From NCBI RefSeq assembly GCF_001708965.1, contig NZ_LVJW01000003.1, positions 1,898,989 through 1,962,988 on the forward strand: a stretch of 64,000 nt of DNA, read 5' to 3'. The position numbers were made by a program, and so were the translations under genes. This document shows positions 47,764-57,389 of the stretch, piece by piece. Source of the DNA: Candidatus Thiodiazotropha endoloripes (GTDB lineage: Bacteria > Pseudomonadota > Gammaproteobacteria > Chromatiales > Chromatiaceae). Within the stretch, counting starts at the first letter, position 1, and each line of letters begins with the position of its first letter. Below the pieces are notes generated by a model. The model had not been told where the DNA came from. It worked only from the letters and a program-made list of their open reading frames with translations, and did not search any database.

Positions 47764-48135
47764 GATTTAAGTCTCTCTCTGGTTCGGATAGGTGGTTATT
47801 CTTCTTCCATAGTGAGTGTTCCAATACTCAACATCTGCCATCCCTATGCACCCTCTGAAAGGCTTATAATCCTGCATCATCGCTTTACCGGCATACGCCT
47901 CCAGATTTCCACAATCGGCGGCAATAGAAGTAATTGTTGATTCAGTGGATTCTCCCCTGAACCCTCTGACAACGATGATGCAGTACAAAAATCAAGCTGG
48001 CTTTTCCATCGCCTCCTTCTCATCCCTGTGAGATCTCCATAATACACACTATAAGAGTCTGATAAATCTTGATTTAGCTCTGAATTCTAAACAAGTGTTA
48101 AATGTTTTATCAAGGCATTCCTGGGTCTGTTAACA
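47764..48135. other. Intergenic stretch without a supported gene
   Basis: The 372 bases contain a 73-codon frame that opens with TTG and has no ribosome site or recognisable family; I do not call it. A truncated dispersed-repeat core (GGGTCTGTTAACACTAAT) begins at 48123 and reaches into the next gene's stop codon. Confidence 0.45.
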
Positions 48136-48546
48136 CTAATTCATCGCGTCGACGACTTGACTGGCCAGGCTGATCCGACGTCGATCCTGCCTTCTTCGAT
48201 CACCGGGATACCTGTGAGCCTTATCAAGCACCAGCCTTCGTCGATCCCGCGAGGCTTCCCGGTGGATATATGGATGAGCATGCAGCCTCCTGCCCAGCCG
48301 TGAGGCCGCATTAAGTCGGCCGATCATTTCGTGGGCAGATTCAGATGGATCAATGAATACAAGCCCATGAATTTCCCAGTCTTGGGCCTTATTGAACTTC
48401 AACCTCAACACCTTCGACCTGGTTATGTCCACAGCATTGACTTTCTCAGTAAAAAAAGACCAACCCGGCATTACCAGGCGGTTAACCATTTTGGTCAATT
48501 CCCGCGCAGTACACTCTTCCGATATCCCATTAATAAAAACCCACAT
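48136..48546 (-). CDS. Putative RRM-like small protein
   Basis: The protein has 136 aa from the ATG at 48546, with GAGAGGA just upstream. The N-terminal part (MWVFINGISEECTARELTKM, then EIHGLVFIDPSESAHEMI) has the spacing of an RNA-recognition motif but lacks standard RNP1 aromatics. The C-terminus is Arg/Asp-rich (RDRRR, DRRRQDRRR). It could bind RNA; this is weak. The stop codon falls in a repeat core. Confidence 0.5.
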   Translation of the reverse strand: MWVFINGISEECTARELTKMVNRLVMPGWSFFTEKVNAVDITRSKVLRLKFNKAQDWEIHGLVFIDPSESAHEMIGRLNAASRLGRRLHAHPYIHREASRDRRRLVLDKAHRYPGDRRRQDRRRISLASQVVDAMN

Positions 48547-48589
48547 CATTCCTCTCACAACATGGTCATTCGCAATTCAATATAGCAGA

Positions 48590-48612
48590 CTATTCACCCG
48601 GCACCTTGATAG
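48590..48612. repeat. Dispersed repeat TTCACCCGGCACCTT, copy 2
   Basis: This is the second copy of the element at 47081-47106, with CTA-TTCACCCGGCACCTT-GATAG. It lies about 44 bases upstream of the start of the RRM-like gene. Confidence 0.5.
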
Positions 48613-48846
48613 GCCATCATCTGTCTAAGCCCATCTGCCTTTGAAAATCAAACTGTTATAGGCTACAAGAGTCCCCTGAAGATGGCTTGTCAAAGTGTCT
48701 GCTTATTACTGTATTGCTGATCTTCAAACTATAATATCTAATCAAATCGATGAGTAATGTTTCTGGTCTATCGTGGGTTGATATTGCCAAGGAACAATTG
48801 CCTGTCAGCTGTACTCATAAATATTGAACGGCCTGTAGGAAGTGCA

Positions 48847-49500
48847 ATGCCAAATCCATTTATCACTCAATTTCAGCAGTTACCCGATACCATCCCGATA
48901 TTTCCGCTTGCTGGCGCTATCGTGATGCCTGGAGCGCAGCTGCCGCTGAATATCTTCGAACCCCGATATATCAATATGATAGAAGATGCGATGGCAAGTC
49001 ATCACCTGATTGGCATGGTACAACCCTTGGATGAACCGGAAAATAGCAAAAATAAGGTATTCAATACCGGTTGCTCCGGCAGAATAAGCTACTATAGCGA
49101 GACTCCCGATGGCAGAATTGAGATCATTCTTACCGGAGTATGTCGGTTCGATGTCGGGGAAGAACTCAAGACTACCCGTGGTTACCGGCTCATAACCCCT
49201 ATCTGGGCAAGGTTTGAATCAGACTACGACCCCGTTTCCACCGCATTGCTCAAAGAGCGAAAACAGATCGAACTCACCCTCGAACGCTATCTGCTGGCCA
49301 ATGATCTGCAGACAGATACCGAACAGCTGAAACAACTTCCTACTGACCTGCTGGTGAATGTCCTGACCACCGCCCTCCCCTTACCCCATGAGGATAAGCA
49401 GTCGATGGTCGAAACTGTCGACATCGCTGAGCGACTTCAAATGCTGGTCGCAAAACTCGACTTGAGCAGTTATCAGCCAAGCAGTGATTTGAAACACTGA
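48847..49500 (+). CDS. LON substrate-binding domain protein
   Basis: The protein has 217 aa from the ATG at 48847, with an AGGA site. It is a stand-alone Lon N-domain (PF02190): IPIFPLAGAIVMPGAQLPLNI, FEPRYINMIEDAM and GCSGRISYY; there is no ATPase or protease part. Such proteins may bind unfolded or specific substrates. It lies 34 bases before the YheT gene, so the two are probably co-transcribed. Confidence 0.85.
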   Translation: MPNPFITQFQQLPDTIPIFPLAGAIVMPGAQLPLNIFEPRYINMIEDAMASHHLIGMVQPLDEPENSKNKVFNTGCSGRISYYSETPDGRIEIILTGVCRFDVGEELKTTRGYRLITPIWARFESDYDPVSTALLKERKQIELTLERYLLANDLQTDTEQLKQLPTDLLVNVLTTALPLPHEDKQSMVETVDIAERLQMLVAKLDLSSYQPSSDLKH

Positions 49501-49534
49501 GTCTATTCAGTCAGTCAAGATTGCGTTTAGCTTC

Positions 49535-50545
49535 ATGGCCAGTGTGACCCACACTCCTTTCAAACCTGCCTGGTGGCTCAAGTCGCCCCATCTTCAGACT
49601 ATTTGGCCAACTCTTTTCAGATCAAGAGTCAAGCTCGATTTACATCTCGAACGAATCGATCTAAGGGATGGAGATTTCATAGACCTATCCTGGCATCAAG
49701 ATTCCAGTGGGCCTCTGGTGATGCTGATACATGGATTGGAGGGCTCCATCAGATCCCACTATGTCACACCAACCCTTCAGGCACTACACCAGGCTGGTTT
49801 CCGCACCTTGTTCATGCATCTGCGGGGCTGCAGTGGTGAACCGAACCGGCTGCATCGCAGCTATCACTCCGGGGCATCTGAAGACCTCAAAGAGATCCTG
49901 GAACGGCTGGGCACCAGGAACCAGCTTCCGGATGCTGTGGTCGGATTCTCCCTGGGAGGAAATCTGCTCTTGAAGTACCTGTCCGAAACAGGTCACAAGA
50001 GTGCACTTGGTGCGGCAGTCGCTGTCTCCGTACCCTTCAATCTTGGCCAGGCTGCGACACGCCTGGAACAGGGGCTCTCCAGGATATATGGACGCTACCT
50101 TCTTGATAAACTGAAGAAAAGCTATTCGGAAAAATGCCAGATACGCGGTTTCGACAAAACGGCTGACCTCACTGCCATTCAAACCATCTATCAGTTCGAT
50201 GACAAAATAACCTCCCTGGCGAATGGGTTTAACGATGCGGATGACTACTACAACAAGTGCAGCTCAGGCACAAAACTGAAAAACATCAACACACCAACCC
50301 TGATCATCCATGCCCTGGACGATCCATTCATGTTTCCAGCCAATGCCCCGACACTGGATCAGCTGGGCCCGGGGGTTGACCTGGAACTCTGCATGAATGG
50401 TGGGCACGTGGGATTTATCCAGGGGAATCTACCATTCAAAGCAGAGTATTGGCTGGACAAACGCATCACTCAGTACCTTAAAGCTCAACTCAATCCTGAA
50501 AATCAGTCGGACAATAACAACGACTTGCAATTATCATCCAACTGA
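49535..50545 (+). CDS. YheT family alpha/beta-hydrolase
   Basis: The protein has 336 aa. The start WWLKSPHLQTIWPTLFR is diagnostic of YheT. The nucleophile elbow is VGFSLGGNLLLKYL, preceded by HGLEGSIRSHY; a late Asp and His (DDPFM, NGGHVGFI) complete the triad. Members are carboxylesterases, with unknown natural substrates. The start lies 34 bases after the LON-domain gene. Confidence 0.88.
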   Translation: MASVTHTPFKPAWWLKSPHLQTIWPTLFRSRVKLDLHLERIDLRDGDFIDLSWHQDSSGPLVMLIHGLEGSIRSHYVTPTLQALHQAGFRTLFMHLRGCSGEPNRLHRSYHSGASEDLKEILERLGTRNQLPDAVVGFSLGGNLLLKYLSETGHKSALGAAVAVSVPFNLGQAATRLEQGLSRIYGRYLLDKLKKSYSEKCQIRGFDKTADLTAIQTIYQFDDKITSLANGFNDADDYYNKCSSGTKLKNINTPTLIIHALDDPFMFPANAPTLDQLGPGVDLELCMNGGHVGFIQGNLPFKAEYWLDKRITQYLKAQLNPENQSDNNNDLQLSSN

Positions 50546-50715
50546 CACAATCTACACCTTACTCTACAAACCTGTTTGGATAATCAGGTCAGGTATCCAC
50601 TCCAGCTCTGTCTACGCGATACCGAGAGCCAGTTAACCCGAATCCAATCTCACAACATTGAAAGCGATTGTAGCGGATAAACCTGAGTTTTTTATCTATT
50701 TCAAGGTCTATTTGA

Positions 50716-51420
50716 ATGCCTGGTCCCAGTGGTAAAGAGACAGATCAGATGGTGGTGGATATCGCTTGTCTCGATCACAGGCGATTCCGGGCAACCCTCA
50801 TTTCAACTATTGGCAGCCATTGTGAAGTATGGCGTAGTAGTAAACGCCACGAAAAACTCGTAGATGGTGAAATCGAGACAACCTATACCGAATTTGTTAT
50901 CAAATGGCCTTACACAGACTATTCGGAAAATGAGACAAAACTACTGGCCCGACACTATCGTCAACTCAAGGATACCCTTGATGAGATTATCCCGGATGCC
51001 TTGTTCGTCGTCACAAAGATCAACGGTCGCGCAAGTGTTTTGGTGCTGGCCCAGGCAATCAATGTCTGGTTCAACATAGCCAATCAGCAGAATGAAGAAG
51101 AGGCAATCAAGCTGTTGTGCGCCAATCCAAAATCGCGGATTCAACTCTCCCGTTTCGTCAAAGCGGCTCAAGCCTGGCGCAAGTCAGACAATCCAAAAGT
51201 CATCGATCTGTTCGGCATTGACAATCTGATCATGGATACCAACCGGGATATCCATTTTCTGGACAGTTTTTTTGTTTTCTTTTTTGAAGACACCTTCCAC
51301 TTGATCGATGGCTGTGAGGAGGATACCGAACTCGCGGATAAGGTTAACCTCTCAATCAAAAGAATGAACTATCTTGAAAGGCTACTGGAGCAGGTCAAGG
51401 CTTCGTGCGATCAGCAGTAA
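50716..51420 (+). CDS. Unrecognised protein with kinase-like features
   Basis: The protein has 234 aa, mostly helical and charged, without a signal or membrane segment. I do not recognise a family. One segment, FGIDNLIMDTNRDIHFLDSF, resembles the catalytic/metal-binding Asn-Asp region of the protein-kinase fold (DN followed by a DFG-like D). An N-terminal Gly-rich ATP loop is not obvious, so it may be an inactive pseudokinase. It is convergent with the sensor kinase gene, with 25 bases between stops. Confidence 0.6.
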   Translation: MPGPSGKETDQMVVDIACLDHRRFRATLISTIGSHCEVWRSSKRHEKLVDGEIETTYTEFVIKWPYTDYSENETKLLARHYRQLKDTLDEIIPDALFVVTKINGRASVLVLAQAINVWFNIANQQNEEEAIKLLCANPKSRIQLSRFVKAAQAWRKSDNPKVIDLFGIDNLIMDTNRDIHFLDSFFVFFFEDTFHLIDGCEEDTELADKVNLSIKRMNYLERLLEQVKASCDQQ

Positions 51421-51445
51421 TTGCTTGTCTATCTGGCTTACTGAG

Positions 51446-52921
51446 TTAACTAAGGGCACCCGGGAAATGCACAGAAACGGTCAACCCACCATGGTTTTCT
51501 CTGTTTTCCATCTCAATGGTTGCGTGATGAAGATCGACAATTCTTTTAACAATTGCCAATCCCAAACCACTACCCTGGATTTTGGTATCTTCACCCCGTC
51601 GAAAACGCTGATACAGACCCTGCTGCTTGGATTCGGGGATCCCGGGCCCAGTATCATGTACTTCTATCCTTGCGCCGGCGTCCAGCTCAACCAGTTTAAC
51701 GGTGACTTCACCGTTATCGGGCGTATAGCGGATCGCATTGTCGATAATATTTCTCAGTAAAATCTGTATGGCGGGTGAAAACCCGGGTACCACCACTGTA
51801 TCATTTGGGCCATCGTAGGAGATCTCAATATCCTTCTCCAAGGCCAAACCAGCTATGGCGGCGATGACATTGATCGCCTCCTGCTGCAGATCCACCTGAT
51901 GGGTATGGGACTCATCGAAGGACTGACTATCCATTCTGGCCAGAGTCAACAGCTGTTCGAGCAGATGCGTAGCCCGATCCACCCCACGAATCACCTGATC
52001 AAGAAATCCTTTGTGTGCCTGTTCAGTTGAGAGAGATTTGGCTTGAGCCAATGTCTTTAAGGCGGCCAAGGGCGTTCTCAGCTCATGGGCTGCATCGGCG
52101 GTAAATCTTCGCTCATTTTCCAATGCAGAGTGAACTTTGAGAAACAGATGATTCAACGACTCCACCATCGGTACCACTTCACTCGGCACATCCTTAGTGG
52201 ATATCGGGTCGAGTGAATTTGGATCCCTGTTCTCGACTTTGTCCGCAATCGTGCTGAGTGGTTTCAGACCGTTGCCAACCATCATCCAGATAATGAAGCC
52301 AAGTAGCGGTAGTGCGATAATGATTGGCCATAAGCTGTTAAAGACTATTTCCGATTCGATCTCCTCTCTTACAGAGAGTAACTCACCCACGAGAACATTG
52401 AACTGACCGCTCGACTCCTTCAGTCCAAACATCCTCCATGGTTTGTCCTCAATAACAAAATTGTTGTAACCAATCTTAAAATCGTTGAATGATGCGGGCA
52501 GATTTGAACGTAAATAGGTTTTTCCATTAACCCCTTTTATCAAAAAGGCGATTTTCGATTCATATCGGTGTCCCTCTACCAGATCCCTGGGTACCAAAGT
52601 CAAATAATCCTGTTCACTTTCACTCTCATGTGATTGAAAGTCCTGCAGAATCTTCATGAACCTTGAAGATCGAGTCGCGGTATCCTCAGCAACTTCAGCA
52701 ATCAGTTTCTGCAGAGTCTGTTTGACCTCCTCATCCTCTTCAATCTCATGGATCATCAATGTTGCAAGAATTCTTGATTCCTGAGCCAGGGTAGCGTCGT
52801 AGATCTCTTCAACTTCATGAGAGGCTACCTGGTAGACAAACAGTGCGGTGATCAACCATAGGAATATGATGGTGGTTATCAGGCTGGCTAAAAGACGTCG
52901 GCGAATTGATGGGATCGTCAT
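51446..52921 (-). CDS. Two-component sensor histidine kinase (QseC-like)
   Basis: The protein has 491 aa. Two membrane helices (about 12-32 and 195-220) bracket a periplasmic sensor domain. The H-box is FTADAAHELRTPLAALKTL, the N-box NIIDNAIRYTPDNG, and the G-boxes HDTGPGIP and GSGLGLAIVKRIV. It would autophosphorylate on His and pass the phosphate to the regulator encoded 13 bases upstream. The signal is unknown. Confidence 0.9.
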   Translation of the reverse strand: MTIPSIRRRLLASLITTIIFLWLITALFVYQVASHEVEEIYDATLAQESRILATLMIHEIEEDEEVKQTLQKLIAEVAEDTATRSSRFMKILQDFQSHESESEQDYLTLVPRDLVEGHRYESKIAFLIKGVNGKTYLRSNLPASFNDFKIGYNNFVIEDKPWRMFGLKESSGQFNVLVGELLSVREEIESEIVFNSLWPIIIALPLLGFIIWMMVGNGLKPLSTIADKVENRDPNSLDPISTKDVPSEVVPMVESLNHLFLKVHSALENERRFTADAAHELRTPLAALKTLAQAKSLSTEQAHKGFLDQVIRGVDRATHLLEQLLTLARMDSQSFDESHTHQVDLQQEAINVIAAIAGLALEKDIEISYDGPNDTVVVPGFSPAIQILLRNIIDNAIRYTPDNGEVTVKLVELDAGARIEVHDTGPGIPESKQQGLYQRFRRGEDTKIQGSGLGLAIVKRIVDLHHATIEMENRENHGGLTVSVHFPGALS

Positions 52922-52934
52922 CTATTAACTCGCC

Positions 52935-53606
52935 CTAATCGGATTGACTCTGCTTAGGGATCATGTAGCCAACGCCGCGTACGGTCTTGATCAACGTCTT
53001 TCCCAGCTTTTTTCGAAGATGGTGGATATACACTTCAATGGCATTACTCTCCACACCCTCATCCCAACCATAGAGCGATTCTTCCAGCGCCTGTCTTGAC
53101 ATGATTCGTCCCGGATGGGATATCAGGGTTTCCAATATGGAAAACTCATTTGCGCCCAATATGACCTCTACACCATCCTTTTGCAAACTGCGGGATGCGG
53201 GATCCATGGTAATTCCGGCATACTCGATTAATGGTGCGGCACGCCCTTCCCGCCGGCGGCAGATGGCGCGTAACCGGGCATCTACCTCAAGCAAATCGAA
53301 TGGTTTCACGACATAATCATCGGCCCCAAGATCCAATCCCTGGATCCGGTCATCTAGTGTGTCGCGAGCGGTTAGTACCAATACCGGTAGATTATTGCCT
53401 CTGCTGCGCAAATTTTTTAAAACGTGCAGGCCATCCTGAGTTGGCAGTCCGAGATCGAGAATCAGGGCATCGATATTCTCACTCAACAAGGCTTGTTCAG
53501 TTGCTGAGCCATCAACCAACCAATCGACTGTATGGCCCAACTCTCTCAGCCCCATACTGAGACCCTCGCCAAGATGGCGATCATCTTCCGCCAAAACAAT
53601 TCGCAT
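52935..53606 (-). CDS. OmpR-family response regulator
   Basis: The protein has 223 aa from the ATG at 53606. The receiver (1-115) shows ILAED-type start (VLAEDDRHLGEG), the phospho-Asp in LILDLGLPTQDG, and KPFDLLEVDAR. The winged-helix output domain (about 130-220) contains LGANEFSILETLISHPG and SNAIEVYIHHLRKKLG. It resembles QseB/PmrA. It precedes the sensor kinase gene in the same operon. Confidence 0.92.
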   Translation of the reverse strand: MRIVLAEDDRHLGEGLSMGLRELGHTVDWLVDGSATEQALLSENIDALILDLGLPTQDGLHVLKNLRSRGNNLPVLVLTARDTLDDRIQGLDLGADDYVVKPFDLLEVDARLRAICRRREGRAAPLIEYAGITMDPASRSLQKDGVEVILGANEFSILETLISHPGRIMSRQALEESLYGWDEGVESNAIEVYIHHLRKKLGKTLIKTVRGVGYMIPKQSQSD

Positions 53607-53679
53607 CAAACAAGTCCTGAATCGATCTTTTCAATTTATACAGTGCAGACTCATCCTTCTGAGTCATCTTCCTGCTGTG

Positions 53680-53695
53680 CTAGGGTCTGTTAACA
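53680..53695. repeat. Truncated repeat core CTAGGGTCTGTTAACA
   Basis: This 16-base core belongs to the family at 41435 and 47275, in the gap between the regulator gene and the TPR gene. Confidence 0.4.
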
Positions 53696-53713
53696 GCCTA
53701 TAGCTGCAGAGAT

Positions 53714-54394
53714 TCAAAATGAGTGTGGAAACTCCGGTTGATTGTCATACTTTAACTGTAGCTGTTTTTTGGCAGTTGAAAGCGCTGCTTCAGCCGCTCG
53801 TTTAAGTCCGGCATCGGCCACCCGGTTATTGCTTCTGATGGGCAAAGCCAAAACCCTTTCAAAAGCTGTGATTGCAGGCTGAAAGCGCTTTTCATGGAGC
53901 AGGAATTCAGCATAATAGAAGTTTGCATCGATATTATCCGGATTCACATCCAGAGCCTTGAGCAAATGCTGCTCGGCTTTTTCATCATCACCGAATCCCA
54001 ATGGATATCCTGGCACCTGGTAGTAGAGGCTCCCCAGCACGGTGTACAAAGTGCCATCAAGGACCGTCGGTTCAATCAATTCCGCCTGTTCGAGGAGGCG
54101 TTTTGCCTGTTTCGCGAGTCCAAGACCGGACATGTTGCTGCTGTCCTTGGCCAGGGTTGAAAGCACAACAGCATGCCAGACCATTGCAGCCGGGTTTCCT
54201 GGTTGCTCGTTGACGACTTTCTCCATCTCTGCTGCCAATGCCTGCAGAGGTTCGCGACGCTGATCCCGTGCAGTATCAAACTTCAAAATCGCCCAACGTT
54301 CACTCAATTCCAACAGTACTGGAGACATTTCTGCTGCCCAAACACAGCTCTGGTAAAACAGAAGCATGAGAATAGAGAAGGATATTTTTTTCAT
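53714..54394 (-). CDS. Periplasmic TPR protein
   Basis: The protein has 226 aa from the ATG at 54394; the signal peptide (about 1-20) ends near WAAEM. Two tetratricopeptide repeats lie at about 115-190 (AEQHLLKALDVNPDNIDANFYYAEFLL; AITAFERVLALP). It resembles the TatT-type TPR proteins of some transport systems. Partner unknown. Confidence 0.72.
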   Translation of the reverse strand: MKKISFSILMLLFYQSCVWAAEMSPVLLELSERWAILKFDTARDQRREPLQALAAEMEKVVNEQPGNPAAMVWHAVVLSTLAKDSSNMSGLGLAKQAKRLLEQAELIEPTVLDGTLYTVLGSLYYQVPGYPLGFGDDEKAEQHLLKALDVNPDNIDANFYYAEFLLHEKRFQPAITAFERVLALPIRSNNRVADAGLKRAAEAALSTAKKQLQLKYDNQPEFPHSF

Positions 54395-54852
54395 GACTAT
54401 TATCTTACTCAATCTTTGCGCGCTGGAGCATAGAAAAACCACAATTTTCATACTCTAATATCCATCCAATGTAAAACTGGCGGTTATCCAGAGCAGTGAA
54501 ATAACACACTGATTAATTTAGGATTTCCAGAGTTCATTACATATTCTTGACTGAAAAGTTAAATCGACAATCTCAAACTTTTGTAAGCTGTGATGTCGAC
54601 TGGCAATATTCTAAGTGAAAGCATTGGCATATTATTATTTACATGGGTATCATTCTGTATAGGCAAAGAAACAGACCCATATCCGCTCCTCATTTGATTT
54701 ATCTTCAGGTCGAGAATCGGCATCCTTCGTTTCCAAGCTAACAAGCGAGGCGAAACGCCAGCGCTTTAGCGTTCAAGGTCTGTCTGGCAGGTTTATACAT
54801 GGGACCGTCAGACCCTGAACAAGATCAATAATCTGTTTAGGAATGTAAATCG
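54395..54852. promoter_or_regulatory. Long leader region of the RRM gene
   Basis: This 458-base gap holds GGTCTG (about 54777) and CAGACC (about 54815), which could pair across a long loop, and a short CGC/GCG hairpin near 54762. These would lie in a 5' leader of the RRM-protein mRNA. Leaders of this kind control cold-shock RNA-binding genes; this is inference. No gene seen. Confidence 0.3.
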
Positions 54853-55137
54853 ATGACTAAATTGTATGTTGGCAACCTGGCCTGGTCTGCCACAGAAGAT
54901 GATATCCGGGAACTGTTTTCCGATATCGGTGAGGTGCAATCTGCTAATCTGATCCTTGACCGGGAAACCCGTCGTTCCCGTGGTTTTGCTTTTGTTGAAA
55001 TGGGCCAGGCTGATGCCGAGCGCGCCATTACCGAGCTGAATGGAAAAGATTTTCAAGGCCGTAGTTTGAGAATTAATGAAGCCCAGGAAAAGCCTCGTCG
55101 CAACTCTGGTGGCGGTGGCGGCGGCGGTCGCTGGTAA
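54853..55137 (+). CDS. Glycine-rich RRM RNA-binding protein
   Basis: The protein has 94 aa. The RNA-recognition motif (1-78) has RNP2 LYVGNL at residues 4-9 and RNP1 RGFAFVEM, followed by a short Gly-rich tail ending GGGGGGGRW. Bacterial members bind single-stranded RNA and are often cold-induced. An AGGA site lies about ten bases before the ATG, and a terminator follows. Confidence 0.92.
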   Translation: MTKLYVGNLAWSATEDDIRELFSDIGEVQSANLILDRETRRSRGFAFVEMGQADAERAITELNGKDFQGRSLRINEAQEKPRRNSGGGGGGGRW

Positions 55138-55181
55138 GCACCAAATTCCGAATTTATCGCTTTACAACGAAGATTCTTGAG

Positions 55182-55210
55182 AACGGTAGGCTGATATGCC
55201 TGCCGTTTTC
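55182..55210 (+). terminator. Rho-independent terminator of the RRM gene
   Basis: Ten-base arms (55182-55191 and 55198-55207) with one G-T wobble enclose a six-base loop, followed by TTTTC. It lies about 45 bases past the RRM stop codon. Confidence 0.75.
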
Positions 55211-55418
55211 AATTGACTACTGACCAATCAGTCCAACTTACTGATTGCGCTCGATCTTATAGCCCCCCTGCCACTGAAGTAGGCGGGTCAAAGGCTCACT
55301 GCTTCATAAAACAGGCCCAACCGGAACACCTTTCCATCTGGAAACGTGTCTGTGATCCTGATCTCCATTTCGGTCCGCTTTCACCCCTGTGTAACAGATA
55401 AGCATTAAACTGCGTTTC

Positions 55419-56282
55419 ATGAAGAGTGAAATCCCCATCCGATCTATCGGACATAAAATTGTTGATCGCCGACGTGAAGAGATCGAGCCACTGCTCGTCA
55501 GTTGCCGGCAACAACACAGGCCCATTGAGATCGGTCTCTATTTCAACGATCCATCCTGTCATGAGTTCATCGAGAAGCGTCTGGCAGAGCAGCAGTTGAT
55601 GCTGAATACCCATCTCGATCATCGTAAGCTGAGTGTTTTCAGCCTCGATGAGCATGAGAACGTGCCTCTTCTGCAACGTCAGATCGAACTCTCGCAGAAT
55701 TGGGGTGCTGACTATGGGATCAACCATCTATCCGCATTCTCCCTCAGCCGAAGGGAAGCCTATCAGCCTGCCTTGATGGATAAACTGACTGAGCAACTGC
55801 ACTTACTGAACAGTATCTGCCGGAAACATCGTTTCCCGATCTATCTTGAGAATACCTATCACGATCTGAGCTTCTACAGGCAGGTCTTCAACTCGATCAT
55901 TGAAAACCAATTCGACTATCTGCACTGCTGTTTTGATTTCGGCCATGCAAAAGTCTGGTCCAACCAGACTCTATCCGAGTGGCTTGATTTCCTTGAGACT
56001 CTGAAAAACGCCGGAAAGCGACTCCATTTTCATCTGCATACCAACCGGGGACTATCAGACGAGCATCTCTCATTCATTGAGGCGGAGTGGTTGGATATCA
56101 TCAAAGCGGACAGTTTCACGACTCCACTCAACAGCTTCGAAGCGATCGAACTGATTGACAGCCGATTTGCTGATTCCAGGAAGTTGATGGAGGTTCCAAC
56201 CCATGAGGCTGTGGAGAATCTGCACAAGGTTGTTGAAGAGATCGAGCGGATCAGGCAATCGAAACAGCTTAGAAGTGCCTGA
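55419..56282 (+). CDS. TIM-barrel protein (xylose-isomerase/AP-endonuclease-2 like)
   Basis: The protein has 287 aa. Strands and acidic/His residues typical of the xylose-isomerase-like barrel are seen: PIEIGLYFND, LNTHLDHRKLSVFSL, IYLENTYHD (metal Glu), CCFDFGHAKVW (Asp/His) and LHFHLHTNRG (His-x-His). The family covers sugar isomerases, epimerases and endonuclease IV; the substrate cannot be told from sequence. It is transcribed alone, convergent with htpX. Confidence 0.68.
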   Translation: MKSEIPIRSIGHKIVDRRREEIEPLLVSCRQQHRPIEIGLYFNDPSCHEFIEKRLAEQQLMLNTHLDHRKLSVFSLDEHENVPLLQRQIELSQNWGADYGINHLSAFSLSRREAYQPALMDKLTEQLHLLNSICRKHRFPIYLENTYHDLSFYRQVFNSIIENQFDYLHCCFDFGHAKVWSNQTLSEWLDFLETLKNAGKRLHFHLHTNRGLSDEHLSFIEAEWLDIIKADSFTTPLNSFEAIELIDSRFADSRKLMEVPTHEAVENLHKVVEEIERIRQSKQLRSA

Positions 56283-56331
56283 TATCCACCAATCCCAACA
56301 GAACTGGCGCTGAAAATTGTTGTAAAACTGA

Positions 56332-57204
56332 CTACGCAGATTCCAGTGCTGCGATACGATCCTCCAACGGCGGGTGACTGGCGAACAGCTTCTGCACTTT
56401 TCCCGCACTGATGGCGAATGCCGCCATCTCTTCCGGCATCGGTTCCGGCTCATGGGCCTGTTGTAATCGCCTCAGGGCGGCAATCATTTTGCCTCGACCG
56501 GCCAGATCCGCACCACCCTTGTCTGCCCTGAATTCACGCCAGCGGGAGAACCACATGACGATCGTCATCGCCAGGATACCCAGCACGAATTCCGCAATTA
56601 TCGAGACAATATAGAAGGCCGGCCCATAACCCCGCTCCGTCTTGAACACCACCCGATCCACAGTATGTCCAATGATTCTTGAGAGAAAGACCACAAAGGT
56701 ATTGACCACGCCCTGTATCAAAGAGAGGGTTACCATGTCCCCATTGGCCACATGGCTGACTTCATGAGCCAGTACCGCCTCGACTTCGTCCCGATTCATC
56801 TGTTGCATCAGGCCGGTGCTGACCGCAACCAGGGCATCATTCTTGTTCCACCCGGTGGCAAAAGCATTCGGAGAAGCATGATTGAATATTCCCACCTCCG
56901 GCATTCCTATGCCTGCCCGCTGGGCCTGGGATTCAACGGTGGCGACCAGCCAGCGCTCCACCTCATTGCCGGGGGTCTGGATGAGCTGAACCCCCATACT
57001 CCGCTTGGCCATCCATTTGGAGATAAAGAGAGAGATCAGAGATCCGGAAAAACCGATGACCGCTGAGTAGACCAGCAGTGCATTGATATCCAGGTCGACC
57101 CCATTCTGCATCAGCAGCCCTTCAATCCCGAGGATTCTGAAGGTGATGCTGATCAAGGCCAGAATCGCCAGGTTGGTGCCGAGAAAGAGTGCAATCCTCA
57201 TCAT
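56332..57204 (-). CDS. htpX: Membrane protease HtpX
   Basis: The protein has 290 aa with four membrane helices. The zinc motif is VLAHEVSHVANGD, the distal Glu is in EFRADKGGADLAG, and the C-terminus is LFASHPPLEDRIAALESA. It degrades misfolded inner-membrane proteins and is often induced by envelope stress. The start ATG at 57204 is standard for the family. Confidence 0.95.
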   Translation of the reverse strand: MMRIALFLGTNLAILALISITFRILGIEGLLMQNGVDLDINALLVYSAVIGFSGSLISLFISKWMAKRSMGVQLIQTPGNEVERWLVATVESQAQRAGIGMPEVGIFNHASPNAFATGWNKNDALVAVSTGLMQQMNRDEVEAVLAHEVSHVANGDMVTLSLIQGVVNTFVVFLSRIIGHTVDRVVFKTERGYGPAFYIVSIIAEFVLGILAMTIVMWFSRWREFRADKGGADLAGRGKMIAALRRLQQAHEPEPMPEEMAAFAISAGKVQKLFASHPPLEDRIAALESA

Positions 57205-57389
57205 ATCCGTTTCACATCCTGATCGTTTTAAACTCTGAAATTTATCTATCTGAATATGGGATCATTGATACTGATTTTCAACTGAAGTTCCCAATTACAC
57301 ACCATGGGCACCAAACCGAGCCTTAAAAAGACGATACAGGTTGCAGCCTCAAATTCGAATTGGTTTTCTACACCACACTACCGGTGCTC

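Noticed and set aside
47767..47988. 73-codon frame upstream of the DUF4332 gene
   Set aside because: Opens only with TTG, no ribosome site, no recognisable fold.
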